Translations under genes and position numbers: made by a program
From: Acidobacteriota bacterium
Lineage (GTDB): Bacteria; Acidobacteriota; Terriglobia; Versatilivoradales; Versatilivoraceae
Reading direction: 5' to 3'
DNA length: 64,000 nucleotides
Assembly (NCBI GenBank): GCA_022826755.1
Contig: JAJDUG010000005.1
Span: forward strand, 1 to 64,000
Part shown: piece by piece, positions 36,548 through 49,935 of the stretch
Position numbering within the stretch: the first letter of the stretch is position 1
How the letters are laid out: each line of letters starts with the position of its first letter
Notes under the pieces: model-generated
Seen by the model: the letters and a program-made list of their open reading frames with translations, nothing else
What the model was told of the DNA's origin: nothing
The model's database searches: none

Positions 36548-37510
36548 ATGAGCGGCCCAAACCCTTCCAGCCCGGAGCTGAAACTGCTCCCCCGGGCTGA
36601 CGACCGCGGAAAGCGCCTGGATCGACTCCTGCAGGATCATCTTCCCGACCGGAGCCGGGCCCGGATTCAGGCACTGATTCAAGCCGGCCACGTCCGGATC
36701 GACGGGAGCGCCTGCAAGGCCGGTTACCGAATCAAGGGTGGAGAGGAGATTCGCGTTCGCCCGGTTTCCCCCGTTCCCACCGAATTGGAGGCGGAGCCCA
36801 TTCCGCTGGAGGTCGTCTACCAGGACGATGACCTGGCCGTGGTCGACAAGCGGGCCGGCATGGTCGTCCACCAGGGAGCCGGCGTGCGGACCGGCACGCT
36901 GGTCAACGCCCTGCTCCACCGGTTTCGCACTCTCTCCGAGGCGGGAGGCGGCGAACGGCCCGGCATCGTGCACCGTCTCGACAAGCAGACCTCGGGGCTG
37001 ATCGTGATCGCCAGAAATGATTTCAGCCACCACCGTCTGGCCCGGCAGTTTCAGAACCGACAGGTGACCAAGAAATACATCGCCCTGGTGCACGGCCTGG
37101 TCCAAAGGGAAACGGGCGAGATCCGGAGCGCCATCGGCCGGGACCGGGTCCGCCGCACCAGGATGACTACCCGGACCAGGCAGGCCCGTCCGGCCCACAC
37201 CTCCTATCGAGTGCTGGAGAGATTTCCCCATCTCACCCTGCTGGAGTTGAACCTCAAGACCGGCCGCACTCACCAGATCCGGGTCCATCTCAGCTCGGAA
37301 AAGCACCCCGTGGTCGGGGACACCCTTTACGGGGCCCCTGCCCGTGTTCCCGCCGGTGGACCGGATCGCCCCCTGCCCCGGTTGGGGCGGAACTTCCTGC
37401 ACGCCGCCTTCCTGAAATTCAACCACCCCCGGCACCTGGCCCCCCTGGAGTTTTCCTCCCCTCTGCCCGAGGAACTGCAAAGCTTCCTGGAGCAACTGCG
37501 GGCCGGTTGA
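36548..37510 (+). CDS. rluD: Ribosomal large subunit pseudouridine synthase, RluD type
   Basis: 320 residues. An N-terminal S4 RNA-binding domain (GKRLDRLLQDHLPDRSRARI) precedes the catalytic domain with PGIVHRLDKQTSGLIVIAR, the conserved HRLDxxTSG loop carrying the catalytic Asp. LKTGRTHQIRVHL is also diagnostic. It is 10 bases after lgt. The exact 23S rRNA target (RluD versus RluC type) is assumed from domain order. Confidence 0.92.
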   Translation: MSGPNPSSPELKLLPRADDRGKRLDRLLQDHLPDRSRARIQALIQAGHVRIDGSACKAGYRIKGGEEIRVRPVSPVPTELEAEPIPLEVVYQDDDLAVVDKRAGMVVHQGAGVRTGTLVNALLHRFRTLSEAGGGERPGIVHRLDKQTSGLIVIARNDFSHHRLARQFQNRQVTKKYIALVHGLVQRETGEIRSAIGRDRVRRTRMTTRTRQARPAHTSYRVLERFPHLTLLELNLKTGRTHQIRVHLSSEKHPVVGDTLYGAPARVPAGGPDRPLPRLGRNFLHAAFLKFNHPRHLAPLEFSSPLPEELQSFLEQLRAG

Positions 37511-37535
37511 CGGCCGCAAACCACCCCTCTATACT
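37507..37535 (+). promoter_or_regulatory. Promoter of the second VWA gene, close to the start codon
   Basis: TTGACG (37507-37512), a 17-base spacer and TATACT (37530-37535). The ATG at 37542 follows after six bases, the same geometry as at the first VWA gene, implying a leaderless transcript. The -35 box overlaps the rluD stop codon. Confidence 0.65.
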
Positions 37536-37541
37536 TTTCCC

Positions 37542-38525
37542 ATGAACGGTCTGCGCCATGGACGCCGGCGATTCCTGCGGAGGACAGTCCTGGCCGGCTT
37601 GATCCTGCCGGGCGGGCTGGCGGTCCTCTGTTCCCCGGTGCTGGCCCAAAGCGGAAGCAGCGGCGGCGTGGGAGCCTCCGCGGGCCCCAAGGAAAGGATT
37701 CAGGTCGACGTTCACCTCGTCAACGTCCTCTTCACCGCCCGGGACAAGAAAGGGAACCTGGTTCCAAACCTGACTCGAGACCGTGTCAGGGTCTTCGAAG
37801 ACGGCCGGCTGCAGACCATCACCAACTTTTCCCGGGAGTCGAATCAGCCTCTGGCTGTCGTCCTGCTGATGGATAGCAGCTCCAGCGCCAGGGCCAGCCT
37901 CAAAGTACAGCAGGAAGCCGCCATCGACTTCTTCCACAACACCATCAAGCGCAAACGGGACAAAGGCCTGCTGATGACCTTTGACTCCACCATCGACGTG
38001 CTGCAGGAATTCGTGGACGATCCCGACAGACTGTCCAAGGCTGTCAAGTCGGTGAGAATCGGCGGCGGGACCAAGATGTACGACGCCATTCAGGTCGCCT
38101 GTCAGGAGAAACTGGCGGGGCTGACCGGACCGAGACGCATCCTGGTCCTCATCGGCGACGGCGACGACAATATGAGCTATGAAACGTTGGACTCGGCCAT
38201 TGCCGTAGCTCAGCGATCCGAAGTATCCATTTACGCCATCAGCACCAACAACAGCGGATTCTTCGGGATGGCGCAGCCCAAGCAGGACAAGCTCCTGAAG
38301 CGTCTGGCCGAGACCACCGGAGGCAGAGCCTACTTCCCGCCCAAGATCGACGACCTGGCCATGAGCTTCTTTCGAATTTCAGAGGAACTGCGCAGCCAGT
38401 ACTCGGTGGCCTACCGCTCCACCAACTCCAGCCGCGATGGCGCCTTCCGCCGAATCAAGATCAACGTAAAGGGCAAAAAGGTCAAGCTGCAGTACAGGAA
38501 GGGATACTACGCGCCCACCAGTTAA
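37542..38525 (+). CDS. Exported VWA protein, acidobacterial VWFA-related type (2)
   Basis: 327 residues. The N-terminus GRRRFLRRTVLAG with a hydrophobic stretch and CSPVLAQ looks like a twin-arginine (Tat) signal. Then come IQVDVHLVNVLFTARDKKG and LTRDRVRVFEDG, the family entry segments, and a VWA domain with DSSSS (MIDAS DxSxS), GGGTKMYDA and LIGDGDDN. It ends SQYSVAYR and LQYRKGYYAPTS. It is 13 bases upstream of a third family member, likely one transcript. Confidence 0.86.
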   Translation: MNGLRHGRRRFLRRTVLAGLILPGGLAVLCSPVLAQSGSSGGVGASAGPKERIQVDVHLVNVLFTARDKKGNLVPNLTRDRVRVFEDGRLQTITNFSRESNQPLAVVLLMDSSSSARASLKVQQEAAIDFFHNTIKRKRDKGLLMTFDSTIDVLQEFVDDPDRLSKAVKSVRIGGGTKMYDAIQVACQEKLAGLTGPRRILVLIGDGDDNMSYETLDSAIAVAQRSEVSIYAISTNNSGFFGMAQPKQDKLLKRLAETTGGRAYFPPKIDDLAMSFFRISEELRSQYSVAYRSTNSSRDGAFRRIKINVKGKKVKLQYRKGYYAPTS

Positions 38526-38538
38526 GGCGCTTGCCCCC

Positions 38539-39588
38539 ATGCTAAAGCCGCAATCCCATTCACCAGGACTTGTCGTTTTCAGTTGCCTGATCGCCCTCTG
38601 CCTGTCAACGGGTCCGCAACTGCTGGGCCAGTCCCCCGCGGGCGGCGGGACAGGGGAGGACTCCTTCACCCTGAAAATCCCGGTCAACCTGGTGCTGGTG
38701 CCGGTTTCCGTTCGAGACAGCAACGATCAACCGCTCTACGGCCTGGGGAGGGAGGACTTCAGAGTCTTTGAGGAGGACGTGCTGCAGAGACTCACCTATT
38801 TCTCTTCGGACCCGCTGCCACTGTCGGCCGTGCTGCTGATCGACCGCACGCTCAATGCCCAGGCCCAGTCGAGGCTGGAGGCCACGCTACTGGCCCTGAT
38901 CGAGTCTTTCAGCGCCTTTGACGAAATAGCCGTTATCAAGTTCGACCACACCCCCAATCAACTCCTGGACTTCACCCTGGACAAGAGGAAGGTTCTGGAG
39001 GCCTTGAGAAACAGAATCAACTGGGAGCCCCATTCACCGGCAATGACCAGTGGCCCCTTCTCCCGGAGAACGACCCTGGGAGGCATCGAGCTGGAAAACG
39101 CTCGGGGCACGGTGCAACCGCCCAAGACCTGGAACACCCACATTCACGACGCCGTGTTTGCGGCGGTCCAGGCCTTGCGCCGGCGGCGGTCGCGTGAACG
39201 GCGAAAGATGATCCTCATTATCTCGGAGGGCCGAAACGCCCCCGGCAACCGCAACTCCTACGAGGACACCCTGGAGGCGCTGTTGAGGGCCGAAATCGCG
39301 GTCTACGGAATTACCCCGGTGAGATCGGTTCTCACGGGAGGGGCCGTCGCCAAGTATGCCAACGCCACCGGGGGAGAGATGCTGTTTCCGTTCAAGGCCG
39401 AACGCCTGGCCAGGACCTATCCGATCATCACCCGGTCCGCCAGGAACCAGTACGTGTTGGGTTACATCCCCAATACCTTGCCCGATACGGTCTCCTTCCG
39501 CAGGATCCGGGTATACGTGGAGAGCAATCGAATCAAGAACCTCACGGTGAAGAGCCGCAAGGGCTACTATGCCGTCCCCTCCTTCTAA
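38539..39588 (+). CDS. Secreted VWA protein, VWFA-related type (3), degenerate metal site
   Basis: 349 residues with a signal peptide (LVVFSCLIALCLSTGPQLLG). Family segments NLVLVPVSVRDSND and LGREDFRVFEED are present, and it ends YVLGYIP and LTVKSRKGYYAVPSF. The first metal-site motif reads DRTLN in place of DxSxS, and the late acidic site reads SEGRN, so metal binding is probably lost or altered. An insert (about 165-195) with RTTLGGIELENARG is absent from the two relatives. The stop overlaps the convergent queE stop by four bases. Confidence 0.82.
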   Translation: MLKPQSHSPGLVVFSCLIALCLSTGPQLLGQSPAGGGTGEDSFTLKIPVNLVLVPVSVRDSNDQPLYGLGREDFRVFEEDVLQRLTYFSSDPLPLSAVLLIDRTLNAQAQSRLEATLLALIESFSAFDEIAVIKFDHTPNQLLDFTLDKRKVLEALRNRINWEPHSPAMTSGPFSRRTTLGGIELENARGTVQPPKTWNTHIHDAVFAAVQALRRRRSRERRKMILIISEGRNAPGNRNSYEDTLEALLRAEIAVYGITPVRSVLTGGAVAKYANATGGEMLFPFKAERLARTYPIITRSARNQYVLGYIPNTLPDTVSFRRIRVYVESNRIKNLTVKSRKGYYAVPSF

Positions 39589-40220
39589 ACCCCTCTGACC
39601 TCCGCGCCCCAGATGTACTTGTGCATCTGCAGTTGCAGGCGCACCTTCAGGTTGTCCTCCAGGAGCCATTCCGCCAGTTGTCGGGGGGGCAGCTTCTCGA
39701 ACACGGTCGAGAAAAGGACCGAACAGCGGTCGGTGAGTTGGTGCTCCTGCAGGGCGTTTCTGGCCCACAGGTAGTCGCTTCGATCGCCGATCACGAACTT
39801 CACTTCGTCCCGGGATTGAAGCTTGGCCAGATTGCCGTAAAGGTTGCGCTGCGATTCTCCGCTCCCGGGGCACTTCAAATCCAGAATCTTGATGACGCCG
39901 GGATTGACCTGGCCGACATCCAGGCTGCCGCCGGTCTCCAACAGGACCGTGTAACCGCTGCCGACCAGCTCGTCCATGAGCGGAAAGACCTCCTCCTGCA
40001 GCAGGGGTTCTCCCCCGGTGAGTTCGACCAGGGGACAGTCAAACGACGCTACCTCCCGCAAGACCTCCTCAACGGTGTAGTCCTTGCCCTCGTAAAACGC
40101 GTACTCGGTGTCGCACCAGGAACACCGCAGATTGCAGTAGGTCAACCTCACGAAAACGCAGGGCAGCCCGGCATGGGAGGACTCTCCCTGGATGCTGCGA
40201 TAGATCTCGTTGACTTTCAT
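39585..40220 (-). CDS. queE: 7-carboxy-7-deazaguanine synthase (radical SAM)
   Basis: 211 residues. The radical SAM cluster is C29-x3-C33-x2-C36 in TYCNLRCSWCDTE, preceded by IYRSIQGESSHAGLPCVFVR, the QueE-specific opening. VELTGGEPLLQ binds SAM. It makes CDG from carboxy-tetrahydropterin for queuosine or other 7-deazaguanines. No queC, queD or queF is visible here. It lies 68 bases after era on the same strand. Confidence 0.94.
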   Translation of the reverse strand: MKVNEIYRSIQGESSHAGLPCVFVRLTYCNLRCSWCDTEYAFYEGKDYTVEEVLREVASFDCPLVELTGGEPLLQEEVFPLMDELVGSGYTVLLETGGSLDVGQVNPGVIKILDLKCPGSGESQRNLYGNLAKLQSRDEVKFVIGDRSDYLWARNALQEHQLTDRCSVLFSTVFEKLPPRQLAEWLLEDNLKVRLQLQMHKYIWGAEVRGV

Positions 40221-40288
40221 TCGGGGCGGATCATGAATTGACGGGGTGAACCCGCCGGCGGGAATTGGACAGCATGGGGGAATGACCT

Positions 40289-41248
40289 CTAACGAACCTC
40301 CAGCTCGCTGTCCAGAAACCGAGGGTCGTCACGCCACTTGGCTCTCACCTTGACGAACAGATCCAGATACACCGGCTTCCCCAGCAGCCGTTCAATGTCT
40401 TTGCGGGCCGCGACGCCGATGGTCTTCAGCTTCTGTCCCTGACGTCCGATGACGATCTTCCTTTGGGATTCTCTCTCCACGCAGATGTCGCAATAGATCC
40501 GAACCCTGGACGCCTCTTCGTCCTCCTCGAATCGCTTCAGGACGACGATGGTGGAGTAGGGGAGTTCCTGCTCGGTATGCCTGACCACCTTCTCTCGAAC
40601 CATTTCGGCCGCCAGAAACCGCTCCGGAGAATCGGTAAACTGGGAGTCGGGGAAATAGGCCGGCCCCTTCGGCAGGTACTTCAGTATCTGTTCCAGCAGC
40701 AGGTCCAGGTTGTCCCCCTTCAGGGCGGACACGGGGATAATCTCGGCGAATTGGAACTGCCGGGAATAGAAATCGATGAGGGGAAGCAGCCTGGCCTTGG
40801 CCAGCAGGTCGATCTTGTTGAGCAGCATCAGTGTCGGCAGCCCCCGCCTCTTGATCAACTCCAGGAGGTAGCGGTCGCCGGAACCGAAGGCCGCGGTGGC
40901 GTCCACCATGGCCAGCAGCAAATCGATCCCCTCCAGGGCATCGTACACCGCCCGCATCATTCGCCGGTTCAATTCATATCCGGGCTTGTGAACTCCCGGA
41001 GTATCGGCAAAGACGATTTGTCCTTCCGCCTGGGTGTGTATTCCCAGAATTTTGTGCCGGGTGGTTTGAGGCTTGTCCGACACGATGGATACCTTCTCCC
41101 CCAAGAGGTGGTTGAGCAAGGTGGACTTTCCGGAATTGGGGCGGCCGATCAGGGTGACGAACCCCGATTTGAAGGCGGCATTTCCCGTCTCGGCGAGCGA
41201 ATCCCCCGGAGATAGCACTTGAACCGGGACGTTTTCCCTGGCTGTCAT
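40289..41248 (-). CDS. era: GTPase Era, 16S rRNA maturation
   Basis: 319 residues with G1 GRPNSGKST, G3 DTPG and G4 NKID, then a KH domain (RIYCDICVERESQRKIVIG, KTIGVAARKDIERLL). The tail DLFVKVRAKWRDDPRFL is typical. It binds the 3' end of 16S rRNA and checks small-subunit assembly. It ends the phoH-ybeY-corC-era operon, nine bases after the preceding gene. It has an N-terminal extension of about 25 residues, so a start nearer the GTPase domain is possible. Confidence 0.96.
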   Translation of the reverse strand: MTARENVPVQVLSPGDSLAETGNAAFKSGFVTLIGRPNSGKSTLLNHLLGEKVSIVSDKPQTTRHKILGIHTQAEGQIVFADTPGVHKPGYELNRRMMRAVYDALEGIDLLLAMVDATAAFGSGDRYLLELIKRRGLPTLMLLNKIDLLAKARLLPLIDFYSRQFQFAEIIPVSALKGDNLDLLLEQILKYLPKGPAYFPDSQFTDSPERFLAAEMVREKVVRHTEQELPYSTIVVLKRFEEDEEASRVRIYCDICVERESQRKIVIGRQGQKLKTIGVAARKDIERLLGKPVYLDLFVKVRAKWRDDPRFLDSELEVR

Positions 41249-41257
41249 GGACTCTCC

Positions 41258-42538
41258 TCACCGCCCGAGTTGCGGCGGGACGGTTTGCCGCGCAATCAAC
41301 TTGCTGATCCTGCGGTGATCGGCCTCCTGGACCTCGAACCGAACCCCCTGGGTATCATACTTCTCACCTGTGCGGGGGACCCTGCCGAACACCGAGGTGA
41401 GAAATCCGGCCACGGTGGTGGTCTCCTCGCTGTGCAGCCTGATGCGGAACAGGTCCTCAACCTCCTCGATTGCCGTATTCCCCGGAATCAGGTAGGAACC
41501 GTTGGCGTCCCTGGCCAGTGGCGAATTCTCCGCGACCTCGTCTTCGTCATGGATCTCGCCTGCGATCTCCTCCAGGATATCCTCGATGGTCACCAATCCG
41601 GCCACTCCTCCATGCTCGTCAACCACAATGGCCATGTGGGAGGACTGTCGTTGCAATTCCGCCAGCAACTCGGCAACCCGCTTGGTCTCGGGAACGAATT
41701 GGATGGGCCGCACCAGGCTCTCGAGGTTGTCGAGGGTCACCGGGGTATCCCAGATGTCGATCAGGTCTTTCAGATAGACGAATCCCTCGATGTTCTCCAC
41801 GTGATCCCGGTACACCGGAACCCGGGAGTGCTTGGTGGAGGTGATCAGTTGCTTGAGCATTCCGGGGGTGGCATTGACGTTGATGGACACCATATGGGTT
41901 CGGGGAACCATGATGTCCCCGGCCACGGTCTCGCCGAATTCGACCACCGACTGTATGAGGTCCTCTTCTCCCTTCTTGAGGATTCCCTCTTCCTGGCCCA
42001 CGTCGATAAAGGCCTGAATTTCCTCTTCAATATGCTGCTCCGTCTTTTCCTCCTCGGCCTCGGGAGCATTGAACCGCCGAAACAGCCGCAAGCTGGACGC
42101 CAGCGGATAGGCCAGCACCTTCAAGACCGGGCGTAGCAACCGATAGCTGGGCAGCAGGGTGAGGACCGCCCTTTCGGGCTTGTGGAAGGTGCAGATCCTG
42201 GGGATCAACTGCCTGAAGATCACCACCACCAGAAACATGAGACCCAATGCTGCCGGCAGGGTGGTGAGGTAGCTGTCGAATTGTGAGTGCAGGTATCCCG
42301 TCAGGGCGATGGCAATGGAAACGCTGCAGACCTGGATCCCCACGTAGAGGTCAACCTGGCTTTCCAGGCGGCTGTCCATCAACTGCTTGATCTGTTCGGC
42401 GGCCTCCGGCGACAGTTTTTCCACCATTCGCCGCATGGCCACTTTGTTGGTGCGGCTCAGACTCATTTCAAAGATCGACAGCAGCGTCAAAACCAGCAGA
42501 AAGAGGAGGGCTGCCACCAGCACCCCAGCCGTGATCAT
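41258..42538 (-). CDS. CNNM/CBS-domain protein (hemolysin family, CorC-like)
   Basis: 426 residues: an N-terminal CNNM transmembrane domain (about 1-190, beginning LVAALLFLLVLTLLSIFEMS), two CBS domains (about 205-330, with DIMVPRTHMVSINVN and MAIVVDEHGGVAGLVTIED) and a CorC/HlyC domain at the C-terminus (TVAGFLTSVFGRVPRTGE). Relatives act in magnesium or cobalt transport. It overlaps ybeY by four bases (ATGA), and its place between ybeY and era is standard. Confidence 0.92.
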   Translation of the reverse strand: MITAGVLVAALLFLLVLTLLSIFEMSLSRTNKVAMRRMVEKLSPEAAEQIKQLMDSRLESQVDLYVGIQVCSVSIAIALTGYLHSQFDSYLTTLPAALGLMFLVVVIFRQLIPRICTFHKPERAVLTLLPSYRLLRPVLKVLAYPLASSLRLFRRFNAPEAEEEKTEQHIEEEIQAFIDVGQEEGILKKGEEDLIQSVVEFGETVAGDIMVPRTHMVSINVNATPGMLKQLITSTKHSRVPVYRDHVENIEGFVYLKDLIDIWDTPVTLDNLESLVRPIQFVPETKRVAELLAELQRQSSHMAIVVDEHGGVAGLVTIEDILEEIAGEIHDEDEVAENSPLARDANGSYLIPGNTAIEEVEDLFRIRLHSEETTTVAGFLTSVFGRVPRTGEKYDTQGVRFEVQEADHRRISKLIARQTVPPQLGR

Positions 42539-43019
42539 AGAAGTTCTCTCTGTAACCTCAGCTCCTTGCGGCGCATCTGTCCCTGGTCGAGCTCATGGTC
42601 GAAGCCCAGCAGGTGGAGCCAGCCATGAATCATGAGCGTACAGATTTCCCGCTCCAGGGAGTGATTGCGCTTGAGGGCTTGTCGATAGGCGGTTTCAACG
42701 GAAATCATCATATCACCCAGGTAGGGATTGTCAACGCCGGCCGGGTGGGAATCCTGCGCCGGGAAAGACAGGACGTCGGTGGGTTCGTCCTTGTCCCGAA
42801 ACAGGCGGTTGGTGCGGCGAATGGTCCGGTCAGTGGTCAGAACAACGCTGAAGTCGACGGCGTCCGCCCTGGCCCGACCGGCAAGCCCCAGAGCGAACCG
42901 GCGGAGGCGTTTCAACGGGACCGCATGCCGGCGCTGGCGGTTGAGAACAAGGACCTCGGGCATCAATGGCGGCCTGGGGAAGCCATCGGAGATGGCAATC
43001 CTGTTTCTGAGACAGGACA

Positions 43020-43020
<1 letters not shown>
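42535..43020 (-). CDS. ybeY: Endoribonuclease YbeY
   Basis: 161 residues. The zinc motif is HGWLHLLGFDHE, near the C-terminus, preceded by EPTDVLSFPAQD and LGDMMIS. YbeY takes part in 16S rRNA 3'-end maturation and ribosome quality control. Its ATG shares one base with the phoH stop (TGATG) and has AGGA just upstream; an ATG at 42963 is an alternative start closer to the usual family length. Confidence 0.93.
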
Positions 43021-44042
<1,022 letters not shown>

Positions 44043-44274
44043 GCCGGGTGGATTGGTCTCCTCCTCAGGTGACGGGGTTCGGAAAAGTGTGACACAGCCG
44101 GACCTTGGCGGTCAAGGAGGGGAAACCGTGTCTGAAACACTCCGGTTTCGCCCTGTATGTTCCGCCCAGTCGTGTGGGGTGGTGGCTGGACCGAGTAAAG
44201 AGTGGATTGCGGTCAATGGCCCGGCGCCCTACCGTGCGGATCGTTCGCTTGAAATCGGCCGATCTTTAACAAAA

Positions 44275-44462
44275 GACGAACCACGAATGGACACGAATTC
44301 AGATGGAACGAATTCAATGGCAAGCGATACCAAAATGCTTCTGCAACTCTGTTGCCTCGGTATAACTTCGTGTCCTTCGTAGAAAATCCCTCGATATTGG
44401 TTGTCACACTCCCCAATCAACGACTCATCAATCAGATTATTGGTGTCCATTCGTGGTTCGCC
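44275..44462. repeat. Dispersed element A, copy 1 (188 bp with terminal inverted repeats)
   Basis: The left end is GACGAACCACGAATGGACAC and the right end its near-perfect inverse (ending at 44462; 22 of 24 positions match). A second copy lies inverted at 62419-62624, and an isolated right end at about 57960-57999. The interior is shared with the 62-kb copy (for example ATGCTTCTGCAA, CTTCGTGTCCTTCGTAGA, CAACGACTCATCA) but is not coding. The remaining intergenic bases 44043-44274 and 44463-44510 hold no gene that I see. Confidence 0.8.
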
Positions 44463-44510
44463 GTTTTGCTTTGAGAAGAACTCTAATCGGTCCTTCGCGT
44501 CCTTCGTGGT

Positions 44511-48010
<3,500 letters not shown>

Positions 48011-48216
48011 GAGATTGGCCTCCTCGAGGGCGAGGGCTCCGGCCCGAGTTGGCGTGGTCGTTCGGATTCTTGTCTTGAGGAGAGCTTCCGGGGAAGCCTC
48101 ACTAATGAATGATGGCCTGCTCGGACCCAGACTTGTCTTGGGGCACGGGGCACCAAAGTCTAAACGGGGCGTAGCTGCCGGAGTCTCGCTGGGGGCCTAT
48201 TCTTTCACATTGATCC
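48011..48216 (-). ncRNA. Candidate bridge RNA of the IS110 element
   Basis: Non-coding DNA between the element's left end and the transposase start, the place from which IS110-group elements express their bridge RNA. On the minus strand several hairpins can be drawn: AGACTT (48160-48155) pairing with AAGTCT (48133-48128) around an inner GGTGC/GCACC stem, and GCTTCC/GGAAGC near 48090. The length fits known bridge RNAs (about 180 bases). Assignment of donor and target loops was not possible by eye. Call based on position and fold only. Confidence 0.45.
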
Positions 48217-48218
48217 GT

Positions 48219-48358
48219 TGTTTCACCCTCGAATGATCCGCCCCGTCGTGGGGGGCGGGGGCGCGGCTGGTCTGAAACAAACCGGTTTCGCGCTGCATGC
48301 GACGGGGCAAAAAGAGTCATCCACGAAGGGGCACGAAGGACCACGAAGACACACGAAG
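48219..48358. repeat. Dispersed repeat cluster next to the IS110 element
   Basis: CTCGAATGATCCGCCCCGTC with a G-rich palindromic follow-up (48229-48262), then GTCTGAAACAAACCGG, then GAGTCATCCACGAAGG (48314-48329) with spaced CACGAAG units to 48358. This is the fullest copy of the composite seen in parts at 28.5, 57.7-58.0 and 62.3-62.7 kb. Confidence 0.75.
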
Positions 48359-48480
48359 CGAGACGCCGAGGGGAACCGGTTGAGGGGTATTCCACGACGG
48401 ACACGAAGCTACACCCTATAATTCCCGGCGTTCAGTCTCGGCTCCGCACATCAATCAACCCCTGATTCAACTGCATATTT

Positions 48481-48689
48481 AACATGGATGGACAGGATAT
48501 ACAGGATTAATTGATGGAAGTCTCCACCGCCTTGAGTTCAACTGTCGCCCATGCTTCAACCAGGATTCCAAGCCCCGCTTCCAACCTCATGGAGCACCTC
48601 AGAACAGGTACCCGATTATTGAGCGAGTCCGCTTCCTGGGCGGCGGCCTCTCGTCCTGTTGATCCTGTGCATCCTGTTAATCGATGTTC
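48481..48689. repeat. Dispersed element D (209 bp) with TCCTGT-type inverted ends
   Basis: The left end AACATGGATGGACAGGATAT continues ACAGGATTAAT; the right end (48654-48689) is its inverse, with the form TCCTGTTGATCCTGTGCATC. A lone copy of the right end lies at 57848-57884. The core has no open frame of note. Bases 48690-48777 hold only short TCTCCAC repeats. Confidence 0.7.
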
Positions 48690-48777
48690 CCAAATTCAAC
48701 ATTCCGGTAAAGCGGGACATGTCCTTACTCCCGCCCCCCCTACCAACTACTCTCCACTCTCCACTCTCCACTGATTG

Positions 48778-49935
48778 TCAAATCACGGCGGCATCGAACT
48801 CCAATCCCTGGCGAACGGCGCCCATCACCTGGCTGTAGTACTCCTCGTAGAGTGGAATGATCTTGGTGGAACAGAATTTCTCCATGGCGAATTCGCGGGC
48901 GTTCCGACCCATGGTGCGGTGCCTTCCAGGATCCGTCAACAGCTCGATCGCCCTGGAAGCCATGGTAGCCACATCTCCCGGAGTCACCAGAAATCCGTCC
49001 CGCTCATCCCGGACCACTTCGGGAAGGCCTCCCACCCTGGAGGCGATCACCGGCACCTCGCAGGCCATGGCCTCCAGCGCCACCAGGCCGAAGGACTCGG
49101 TATCGCTGGGGAGCAGCAGAAGATCCGCCACACCCAGCAACTCGGCGATGGAGTCCTGCTTGCCCAGAAAAACAGCTCGATTTTCCAGTCCCTTGGTGTG
49201 AGCCAGCCACTCGGCGTTGGAGCGCTCCGGACCGTCGCCGACCATCAGGAGCCTGGCCGGGACTTGACGCTGAACCCGGTCGAAGATCTCGACCACGTGG
49301 TTGACTCTCTTGACCGGGCGGAAGTTGGAAATGTGAACCAGGATCTTTTCGCCGGGGAGGGCGTACTTCCCCCTGAGGATTTCATCCCGGGACCGCTGGA
49401 AGACGTCGCAATTGACGAAATTGGGAATGACGGTGATGGGACTGTCCATTTCGAACTCCCGCCGGGTCAGTTCTCGCAGAAATTCGGACACCGCCGTCAC
49501 CCCGTCGCTCTTTTCGATCGAGAGGCGGGTAATGGGCAGATAGGATCGATCGTTGCCCACCAGGGTGATGTCGGTTCCGTGCAAGGTGGTGATTACGGGA
49601 AGCCGCTTGGGCTTGAGCATCTCCTTGGCCAGGAAGGCGCTCACCGAATGGGGAATGGCGTAATGGACATGCAGCAGGTCCAGATCCTGGTGGATGGCGA
49701 CATCGGCCATCTTTGTGGCCAGAGCCAGGGCATAGGGAGGATGCTCGAACAGGGGGTAGTTCATCATTTCCACTTCATGGAAGTGAATTCGATCGCTGGT
49801 GGCATCCAGCTTGATCGGGATCGCATAGGTGATGAAATGGATCTCATGCCCCCGTTCGGCCAGTTCCTTGCCGATTTCCGTGGCCACCACGCCGCTTCCG
49901 CCGTAGCTGGGATAACAGGTAATTCCGATTCTCAT
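48778..49935 (-). CDS. bshA: Bacillithiol synthesis glycosyltransferase BshA
   Basis: 385 residues, a GT4/GT-B glycosyltransferase that joins N-acetylglucosamine to L-malate. The BshA opening IGITCYPSYGGSGVVATEIG and the segments DLLHVHYAIPHS, TTLHGTDITLVG, VVHVSNFRPVKR-like LVHISNFRPVKRV and ESFGLVALEAMACEVPVIAS are diagnostic. It overlaps bshB1 by four bases (ATGA). With BshB1 it makes glucosaminyl-malate; no BshC gene is visible in the window. Confidence 0.93.
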   Translation of the reverse strand: MRIGITCYPSYGGSGVVATEIGKELAERGHEIHFITYAIPIKLDATSDRIHFHEVEMMNYPLFEHPPYALALATKMADVAIHQDLDLLHVHYAIPHSVSAFLAKEMLKPKRLPVITTLHGTDITLVGNDRSYLPITRLSIEKSDGVTAVSEFLRELTRREFEMDSPITVIPNFVNCDVFQRSRDEILRGKYALPGEKILVHISNFRPVKRVNHVVEIFDRVQRQVPARLLMVGDGPERSNAEWLAHTKGLENRAVFLGKQDSIAELLGVADLLLLPSDTESFGLVALEAMACEVPVIASRVGGLPEVVRDERDGFLVTPGDVATMASRAIELLTDPGRHRTMGRNAREFAMEKFCSTKIIPLYEEYYSQVMGAVRQGLEFDAAVI

